Shown here: positions 56,871 to 64,000 of the stretch, piece after piece | Numbering within the stretch: position 1 is the first letter of the stretch | Layout: each line of letters opens with the position of its first letter | Source of the DNA: Peromyscus leucopus | Taxonomy: Eukaryota > Chordata > Mammalia > Rodentia > Cricetidae | NCBI RefSeq assembly: GCF_004664715.2 | Contig: NC_051070.1 | Coordinates: 41,752,456-41,816,455, forward strand | Reading direction: 5' to 3' | Length of the DNA: 64,000 nucleotides | The notes under the pieces: model-generated | The model's database searches: none | Told to the model about the DNA's origin: nothing | Seen by the model: the letters and a program-made list of their open reading frames with translations, nothing else | Made by a program: the position numbers and the translations under genes

Positions 56871-57430
56871 AAAGGGTTTCTCATGAACTTTGTGGCCTAG
56901 GGACTTTTCCAATCTTGTAGGCTTAGGTTCTTTACCTCAAAAATGAGGACAATTGTAAACATATTTTGTCAGTTTCAAATATGCATTCATTTGCTATCAT
57001 ATGGGAAATTACAATATTTCATTTGTTGCTAAGTCTAAATAGTATTACATTTTGCAAATGTGCCACACATTTTGTCCATAATCTGATGGGGGATATCTTG
57101 GCTTTGCAAACAGTGCTGCAATAAACATGGAAATACAAGTGCATCTTTGACATGCTGCTTTCTTTTCTTTAGCTAAATGAGCTAGTGGCTCTGAGAGTAA
57201 TTCAATTTTAGTTTTTATTAGCATATGTTCACTGTATATGATGATAAACTTCATGAAGACATTTTCTTTTTGGTATATAATGTGCATTGACTGTGTTGAC
57301 TTCCTGTGCTGTCTCCTGTCTCTTCTCTCCCTACTCTAAGTATTCTACTTTCTCAAATATTCTTCATTTGATTTTACATCACATGTATATGATTTTATAC
57401 ATACATATGTGTCTCTGTGTGTCTGTCTCT

Positions 57431-57490
<60 letters not shown>
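57431..57490. repeat. (GT)n(GA)n compound microsatellite
   Basis: Twelve GT units followed by about eighteen GA units. Confidence 0.96.
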
Positions 57491-57492
<2 letters not shown>

Positions 57493-57852
57493 CAAGAATC
57501 CAGTCATGAGAGAAAATGTGATATTTCTCTTTAAAAATATGGCTTATTTCACTTAGTATGTTGATTTCCACTTTCATCTATTGATTGGAACCTAAATTAA
57601 TACTATAATTTGGCTTTTGTGAATAGTGCTAGAGAAAATATGGAAGTAAACACATCATCACCTCTTCTCCTGTTTTGCTGAATTAGATTCATTTGAGTTT
57701 GTCCCAATGAATACTTATGCTGTATATCATGGAGGTTAAATGTTCAGTTTTATCTGGATACTCCATTCTGATTTCCAGAATTTCTGAATTAAGTTATATG
57801 CACAACAACAATGATTTGGATTCATTTTTTCCCTACATCTTCACTAGATTTT

Positions 57853-58347
57853 TGTAGCATGAATCTTTAAAGTTCTTATTAATAAAATCAAACCTGAGCC
57901 AGGTATTGGGGTGAACTAGAAGATCAGAGAACCATGTCAAGCCATAGCTAACCTCACCTGGCCAACTTCCCAGCTGTTCTTGTTTCCTCAGACTGGAAGC
58001 CTCTGTGTCCTCATATCCGAATGGCTCTCAGCTGAACTGTGCTGCTCAAAACCTAAAAGCTTAACCAGCCAAAATGCTTCTAGTTTCTGGTCCTCACACC
58101 TTAAATACCTTTTTGCTTTCTACCATCACTGCCTGGGATTAAAGGCTCACTTCCTGGGATTAAAGCTGTGAGTCACCATACCTGGCTGTTTCCTTGAACA
58201 CATGGATTTCTGCCTCTGGAATACTAGGATTAAAGGCCTATGCTACCACTCCCTAACTTCTATGTATAATATTGTGGCTGTTCTGTCTCTGACCCCAGAT
58301 AAGTTTATTAGGGTGCACAATATTATGGGGAACACAATACCACCACA
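57853..58347 (-). repeat. Solo LTR, family A, with exact 6-bp TSD GATTTT
   Basis: GATTTT lies at 57847-57852 and 58348-58353. The minus strand starts TGTGGTGGTATTGTGTTCCCC and ends ATGCTACA. It shares the complete family-A order with 12917-13428, including two B1-like CTTTAATCC modules, and a TTATTAATAAGAAC polyadenylation-type end. It interrupts the ancient L1. Confidence 0.94.
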
Positions 58348-58370
58348 GATTTTTTCATATTTACTTTCTT

Positions 58371-58533
58371 TTCTTTTTTTTTTTTTTTTTTTGAAATAGG
58401 GTTTCTCTGTGTAGTTTTGGTGCCTGTCCTGGATCTCACGCTGTAGACCAGGCTGGCCTCGAACTCACAGAGATCTGCCTGGGTCTTCCTCCTGAGTGCT
58501 GGGAAAAAAGGTGTGCACCACCGCTTCCTGGCC
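58371..58533 (-). repeat. SINE B1, antisense (first of two at one site)
   Basis: A T-rich tail (58371-58392) is followed by GGGTTTCTCTGTGTAG, CCAGGCTGGCCTCGAACTC and GTGTGCACCACCGC. The left TSD is CATATTTACTTTCTT (58356-58370); the right one is CATATTTAGTTTCTT (58534-58548), one base different. Confidence 0.95.
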
Positions 58534-58548
58534 CATATTTAGTTTCTT

Positions 58549-58716
58549 TTTTTTTTTTTTTTTTTTTGTTGTTTTTCGAGACAGGGTTTCTCTGTGTAGC
58601 TTTGCGCCTTTCCTGGAACTCACTTGGTAGCCCAGGCTGGCCTCGAACTCACAAAGATCCACCTGGCTCTGCCTCCCGAGTGCTGGGATTAAAGGCGTGC
58701 GCCACCACCGCCCGGC
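58549..58716 (-). repeat. SINE B1, antisense (second of two at one site)
   Basis: A T-tail, TTTTTCGAGACAGGGTTTC and GGCGTGCGCCACCACCGCCCGGC. The TSD CATATTTAGTTTCTT at 58534-58548 and 58717-58731 is exact. It is very close to a consensus-like B1 and keeps several CpGs, so it is younger than its neighbour. Confidence 0.96.
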
Positions 58717-59337
58717 CATATTTAGTTTCTTAATGATTGCTGTACATATCATATTCCCATTTCTTCTTTAGATTGTTCAGTTTCACAGTATTTTTGTTCT
58801 ATACATATATATACATATACATATATATATATATATATTGGATATTTAACATATGTAATATATTTATTTTATTTTGTTATATCTATATATCTGTATTAGA
58901 TATTAATCTTTTGTCTAATGTGAAATAACCAAAGCTTTAACACTTTCTCTTTACTCTGTTGATTATTTCTTTCTCTGTGTAACCACAGGGATTGACTTTT
59001 GTGATTATTTCCCTAAATAATGGGACCCTGTCCACAAATCACATGCCTATACCGACAATTTGAAGTTTTCCTTATGTTTTCATCCACATTCAACTGTTCA
59101 GGTTGTACATACATGATGCTCTTTGTTCCATTCTGAAATGATTTTATTATACAAGGTGAAAATGGGGATCTTGTACATTTCATATTTGGATATCCAATTT
59201 GCCTAGCACCAATTGTTGAAATGTTTGTGTTTCTCTAATGTATATTTTATACATTTTTTATAAATAATCAGGTAAAAGTAGTCATATAGTTTTTCTTTAT
59301 GTTTGTCCTGAATATTTTATTGATTTTCTCTCTCCCC

Positions 59338-59340
<3 letters not shown>

Positions 59341-59384
<44 letters not shown>
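59341..59384. repeat. (GT)n microsatellite
   Basis: Twenty-two GT units in the ancient L1. Confidence 0.96.
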
Positions 59385-59387
<3 letters not shown>

Positions 59388-60689
59388 AACCAATACTGTG
59401 CTGTTTTGTTACTCAAGACCTGCAGCATAGACTGACAAGTATATTGATACATTTGTGTTCTTTTTTTACCTAGACTTGGTTTGGATATTTATAAATTTTG
59501 TGCTTTTAATGAATTTCAATTTCTATAAAGAAAGGCATTAAATTTAGGAGGGGGTCATTTTGACTCTTTGTGCTGCGTTTAAAGTACAGCCATGTCCACA
59601 ACATTAATTTTGCTGATCTATGTGCATGTGCATTATTCCATCCTCTCGTTTCTCCCTCAGGTTCTCTCTTTGCTGTTTTAAAGCTTTAATTGTGGAGAGT
59701 TCATTCATATTTATTTACTTTTACCTCCCTGGCTAGTGTTATTCTAGTTTCTGAATTTTTTGAAATCTTTTTAAATGAGATGTTTTACACTATTTCTCAG
59801 CGTGTTCTTCATAGGTAGGAAAGCTACTGATATAGTAAGTACTGCTTTGTGGAAAGTATTTTTCAGTTCTAAGACTTTTCTGGTGATGTATTTAGGGTCT
59901 CATATATATATGACTATATTATCTGAAAATACAAATAATTTGATTTTTTTCTTTCCTACTTGAATTATTTTATTTATTTGTATTTTCTTAGTGTTCTGGC
60001 TAAGAATTCAACTATTATATTAAATAATAATAAAAACTGAGCCCATGTGTCTTATTGCTGATTTTAGAGCAAAGCTTTCTTTTATAACCCATGTTTAGTA
60101 TAATACTGGTAATAAGCTGCAAATATCCTTCAAGCTTTTATTCCTAATTTCTTTAAGAATTTATCAGGCTGGACTTGTCAAGATTATTTTTAGTAATTGC
60201 AGGATGATCATGCAATAATGTCTGTCTTTGTTTCCATTTGTGCCATGTTAAATTTATTAATTTACTTATATTACACAGTCCTTTGCGGCTGCAGTGAGGC
60301 AAACTTAGTCAGAGGGAGTGATGTATTTAGTGTAAACATGTTTGTAAGTGGTTTGTTGATGCTTTTTGCTTCAAGTTTACCCAGGAAATCAGCCTATATA
60401 TTTTCTTGTTATATTATTATCCAGCTTTAATATATAAGCAACATACAAATAATACTATTTTCTCATTTTTATTATTTGTGAAACTTCCTCAACAATGATT
60501 ATTATATAATGTATATTTTCATTAAAAAATATATAGATTTTCTTTTCTCTACATCTGTTCACATGCTTGTTCTTGTTTATTTAATGATGTTTATTCCTAC
60601 TAGTGTAAGAACTTGGCACACTGTCCTTTGATTTTATTCCCTGGGTGTTATTGATGTTGAACATTTTTTTATATGCCTCTGAGCCTTCT

Positions 60690-61085
60690 GATAGTTAGTC
60701 TTGTCTCCTTAGCACATGATAGTCACCTGTGAAGCAGAACGTCAACTCAGTAAATACCTCCATCCTATTACTTGTAGGCAAGTTCATAGGACATTTTTCT
60801 TGATCTGTAATTGATTTGTGTGGGTCTAGGCTAATGTGAACAGTGCCAAACTTGGGGGTTTGTCCTGGGTTTATGAAAAAGCCATGAGGAGCAAACCTAT
60901 AAGCCATGTTCCTTTGTGGCTTTTGCTTCAGTTTCCTGCTTCCAGGTTCCTTCTCTGAGTTCTTGCTCCAACTGCCTTCAGTGCTGGAATGCAACCTGAG
61001 AGTTATAAGATGAAATAAGCAATTTTCCTGTTCACTTGCTTTTTGTCATCATAGTAATCACAGCAGTAGAAACCCTATATAAGAC
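60690..61085 (+). repeat. Common rodent interspersed repeat, sense, unnamed
   Basis: Blocks TTTTTCTTGATCTGTAATTGAT, GGGTTTATGAAAAAGCCATGAGGAGCAA, TTCAGTTTCCTGCTTCCAGGTTCC, and the end CATAGTAATCACAGCAGTAGAAACCCTATATAAGACA. This is the same repeat as the antisense piece at 19395-19669. Confidence 0.65.
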
Positions 61086-61211
61086 AAACCTGTTACTCAT
61101 TCCTTCTTTTTTTTATTATTTGTGAAAATTCCATTATAATGTGTACAATAATGTGCATTTTCAAAAAGTTTATAAAGTTTCAGTAGTTGTATGAGCTACT
61201 ATTATATTCTT

Positions 61212-61384
61212 TTTTTTTTTTTTTTTTTTTTTTTTGGTTTTTTTCGAGACAGAGTTTCTCTGTGTAGCTTTGCGCCTTTCCTGGAGCTTACTTGGTAGCC
61301 CAGGCTGGCCTCGAACTCACAGAGATCCGCCTGGCTCTGCCTCCGATTGCTGGGATTAAAGGCGTGTGCCACCACGCCCAGCTC
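61212..61384 (-). repeat. SINE B1, antisense, young, with exact 16-bp TSD
   Basis: The TSD CTACTATTATATTCTT lies at 61196-61211 and 61385-61400. A long T-tail (to about 61235), TTTTTTCGAGACAGAG, CAGGCTGGCCTCGAACTC, and GGCGTGTGCCACCACGCCC follow. It is close to the second B1 at 58549. Confidence 0.96.
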
Positions 61385-61800
61385 CTACTATTATATTCTT
61401 AATAGTAACCCAGTGTCAGATGTTTGGTTTTTCAATATTTTATTACATTCTATAGGTTATTTCTTCACTGTCTTGATTAGTCCCATTATTATGTGAAGCT
61501 TTTCAGTTATATATTATCTATTGCTGCTTTTATTTCCTGTGTTTGGGGGATCTTGTCCAAATGACCAGGTTTTCACACTCCAATGTCCTAAAATGTTTCT
61601 CCTATGGTTTATTCTAGTAGTTTCTTGGCTTTGCATCTTATCTTTAAGTGTGCGTTCTATTTTTAATTGATTTTTGTAAACCAGCAAGCTAGTTTCATTT
61701 TCCTGGAAGTAAATGTCAATTTTCAGAGTATCATTTACTGAAGTCAATTCTTCTCCAGATTGTTTTCTTGGAAAATTTGTTTACTGTGTCTATGTGCTGA

Positions 61801-62035
61801 ATATGGGGGTCTTAACTGAAAATATTTTTAAATAATATATTCTGATCATGGTTTCCTTCCTCTCCTATCCTCCACACCCAACCAAATCCACCTCTTATCT
61901 CTCTCTTTTTTAGTAACAAAAAGGCAAATGAAAACAAACAGAAAAGAAAAACAGAATAAAAAGAAAAGAAAGTGTAAGCAACATATACAGACACACACAT
62001 ACATATGAACACAACCCATAAAAACAACAATCAGA
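61801..62035. other. Unassigned A-rich DNA
   Basis: 61840-62030 contains CACACCCAACCAAATCCACCTC and an A/AG-rich stretch that may be another old L1 tail. No gene. Confidence 0.4.
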
Positions 62036-62416
62036 TGTGGTGATATATTGTGTACCCCAGTAAAGCTTGCCTGAGAATGAGAGGACAAAGCCAGCAACTA
62101 AATTAGACATAGAGGTCAGGCAGTAGTGGCACACACCTTTGATCCTATCACTTGGGAGGCAGAGATCTGCCTGGATCTCTGTGAGTTCAAGGCCAAACTG
62201 AGTTGTATGAGAGAAACAGAACCAGGCAGTAGTGACACACAACTGTAATCCCAGGATGCAATACACAGAAAGGTACATGTGGTATGAGGGAACAGGAACT
62301 TATAATCTTGAGCTGAGGATTTTGTAGAGGTAAGAACATTGGCTTCTCTGATCTTTCAGCTTTCATCCCAATATCTAGCTCTTTTTTAATATAACCATTT
62401 AGCAATTTGTGTTAGA
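62036..62416 (+). repeat. Solo LTR, family B, sense, with 6-bp TSD (1 mismatch)
   Basis: It starts TGTGGTGATATATTGTGTACCCC and ends near TTTGTGTTAGA. The flanks ATCAGA (62030-62035) and ATCAAA (62417-62422) differ by one base. It contains a nearly whole B1-like module (AGGCAGTAGTGGCACACACC through GTGAGTTCAAGGCC) and a second partial one. GCTTCTCTGATCTTTCAGC and CCCAATATCTAGCTC match family B. At 381 bp it is shorter than the copy at 41888, with losses after the second module. Confidence 0.87.
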
Positions 62417-62903
62417 ATCAAAAAACATAATAAACAAGCAAAAGACCAAGAAGATAAAAATAAATATAAAAAGCATGAAGAAAGAACTATGAAAGAAAAT
62501 CTCCAAAAGTATCCTTGAATTTACCTTGTCTTAGCTATTGAGTGATGGATATGGTGCCTGCCCCTAAGTAGGGCTTGAATTCTGAGTGAGAATCCACTGA
62601 AGAAAACTGAGTTTTCCTTTGTAAGTTTGTCAATTGGAGATAGCTTCTTGGTTAGGAATGGTAGCTCATGTCTACTTCCACATCTTAGTGCTGGCACCTT
62701 ATCTAACTTAGACCTATGCAGACTCTGTTCATGCTGCTTCTTTTTCTGTGAGTTCCAATGTCCATCCATCCGGTTGTGTCTGAAAGACACTACTTCCTTG
62801 ATATAATCTAATCCCTTCGACCCATGCTTACAAAATGTCTACCTCCTCTTCCACAAGAGAAGTTCCTTAAACTCTGAGGGCTGGGGTTTGATGAAGATAT
62901 TCT
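62417..62903. other. Unassigned DNA
   Basis: No gene or named repeat. TGATGAAGATATTCT at 62889-62903 is the left TSD of the next SINE. Confidence 0.42.
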
Positions 62904-63075
62904 TTTTTTTTTTTTAAAAAAAAAAAAAGATTTATTTATTCATTATGTATACAGAAGAGGGCACCAGATCTCATTATAGATGGTTGTGAGCCACCATGTG
63001 GTTGCTGGGAATTGAACTTAGGACCTGTGGAAGAGCAGTTGGTGCTCTTAACCTCTGAGCGATCTCTCCAGCCCC
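62904..63075 (-). repeat. B2/B3-type SINE, antisense, with exact 15-bp TSD
   Basis: The TSD TGATGAAGATATTCT lies at 62889-62903 and 63076-63090. The minus strand starts GGGGCTGGAGAGATCGCTCAGAGGTTAAGAGCACC, a tRNA-like head with an A-box, and passes GTTCAATTCCCAGCAACC (B-box region) to an AAATAAATCTTT end and a homopolymer tail. At the tail the plus strand has T13 followed by A13. Confidence 0.94.
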
Positions 63076-63140
63076 TGATGAAGATATTCTATTTATGACT
63101 AAAGTGTTCCAAGAATCCTCAATTTATCTGCACACTTTCC

Positions 63141-63289
63141 AGAAAGAAAGGAGGGAGGGAGGGAGGGAGGGAGGGAGGGAAGGAAAGAAGGAAGAAAGGA
63201 AAGAGGGAAGGAAGGAAAGGAAGGAAGGAAGGAAGGAAGGAAGGAAGGAAGGAAGGAAGGAAGGAAGGAAGGAAGGAAGGAAGGAAGGA
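63141..63289. repeat. 149-bp pure purine tract (GGGA)n/(GGAA)n
   Basis: Every base from 63141 to 63289 on the plus strand is A or G: AGAAAGAAAGGA, about seven GGGA units, a mixed part, then about twenty GGAA units. The Lys/Glu/Gly-rich and Pro/Ser/Phe-rich frames here are artefacts. Confidence 0.98.
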
Positions 63290-64000
63290 TAACAACCAGA
63301 TTCTAACATATTTTTCAGATTGTATGTAAGGAGGATGCTTCACTTGTCTTGTAGGTAACAGGTAGTGGTGACTTTATAGTAACTTTTCATGCATTGCACT
63401 CAGTAACAAGACCTCTCTGTTACAAGTTGTGCCTGCTATGCAACACTTTACAACAAACCACAAAGACAGATTACAATCCAGATAGAATTAAAGAAAATAA
63501 GCTATTTCCTCATTTACTCTTGCTCCCCGAAATATCCACACCCTTGATTTCCTACAGTTGAAACTGAAAGTGATTGATGGTTTGATACTTGTTTTCTCAT
63601 AAAGTAATACTGAAATCTCTGGGAAATTTTTCTTCAATTCACTTAAAATTTTGAAAAAAATATAAAGTTCTGATTTTTTTTGCCTACTATTTCTTATCGA
63701 GATACTCCTCTGCTGTTATTTTCATAGGCTCATCAAAATGCCTGCTTCTTCCACAGAGTCTGTACCGACTCCTTTTGGGAGCAAGTATATTCAATGTTTG
63801 CTAACATATGGTGTTGCACTGGTGCCATCAGTACCAAGTGCTGTGCCAGACTAGATTGTTCACTATTAAAGACTATTAATCTTGTCTCTGTTCATATCAG
63901 AGCCTAAGTTCAGTTCTGGAAATCTTATTTCCTTAAATGTTCAGTGTTATTATTTAACATTTAGTAGTTGTTTATAAAATTCCTCTCCTTTCTCTTGAAC
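63290..64000. other. Unassigned DNA to the window end
   Basis: No gene or named repeat seen. Confidence 0.42.

Larger units (their letters stand above)
57040..60420 (-). mobile_element. Ancient L1 ORF2 region, antisense, much interrupted
   Basis: The minus strand matches the general mammalian L1 ORF2 order. The C-terminal block reads CTCISMFIAALF-like, with a CAGTGCTGCAATAAACATGG phrase at 57110 on plus. A middle part at 58880-59220 includes ATATCCAATTTGCCTAGCACC, and TACTGTGCTGTTTTG lies near 59393. The RT part at 59890-60130 includes TCATATATATATGAC...ATTATCTGAAAATA and TTGCTGATTTTAGAGC. It is heavily diverged and has no open frame. LTR A and two B1s have landed in it. Confidence 0.7.
60640..61800 (-). 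mobile_element. Second ancient L1 fragment, antisense
   Basis: The part around 61400-61780 (GTCAGATGTTTGG...TTCTATAGGTTATTTCTTCACTG...TGTGAAGCTTTTCAG) corresponds to the same L1 region as 58880-59000. It is therefore a separate copy rather than a continuation of the one before. A start near 60650 (GATGTTGAACATTTTTTTATATGCC) fits the C-terminal side. It is split by the repeat at 60690 and the B1 at 61212. Confidence 0.6.

Noticed and set aside
57040..61800. One continuous ancient L1
   Set aside because: The piece near 61400 repeats the region seen near 58900, so at least two fragments are present.

Overview
The window looks like rodent nuclear DNA, most probably from a cricetid (New World mouse, vole or hamster type). 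It carries B1, B2/B3-type SINEs, L1 elements with Lx-like 3' UTRs and many class-II (ERVK-like) solo LTRs with 6-bp target-site duplications (TSDs). I recognise no host protein-coding gene, exon, tRNA or other structural RNA gene. Every open frame that codes for something identifiable belongs to a retroelement, and all of those are broken. Base composition is AT-rich, as expected for a gene-poor interval.

Layout. 1-12 kb is mostly unassigned AT-rich DNA with a B1 that has a 13-bp TSD, an LTR (3.4-3.9 kb), a degenerate LTR-like pair (7.7-8.9 kb), a B1 with a purine-rich tail (9.1-9.4 kb) and an L1 3' end (10.3-10.7 kb). 12.1-18.5 kb is dominated by one nearly full-length, dead, minus-strand L1 with its 5' UTR, ORF1 and ORF2. 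A solo LTR sits in its 3' UTR, and an oppositely oriented L1 3'-UTR piece abuts it. 18.5-21.3 kb is an older L1 3' UTR split by three more LTRs. 26.0-28.8 kb is a complete non-autonomous provirus: two 347-bp LTRs, a Lys-type primer binding site, a polypurine tract and a 6-bp TSD with one mismatch. Its size and design recall the mys family of Peromyscus. 31.0-32.8 kb is an L1 3' UTR carrying an LTR that contains a 75-bp alternating purine-pyrimidine palindrome. 35-36.5 kb and 41.9-43.4 kb hold more L1 and LTR pieces. 43.4-56.4 kb is largely unassigned, apart from an L1 3' end at 52.9-53.9 kb. 56.4-62.4 kb is an ancient minus-strand L1 landscape peppered with solo LTRs and B1s. The end holds a B2/B3-type SINE and a 149-bp pure purine tract.

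The elements do not work together as genes. The value of the window is its layered insertion history, which can be read from nested TSDs. Three observations stand out: the intact provirus, several LTR families that contain B1-like SINE modules, and microsatellites that arose at the same B1-derived site in two different LTR families. Family names are from memory and pattern recognition; no database search was possible.
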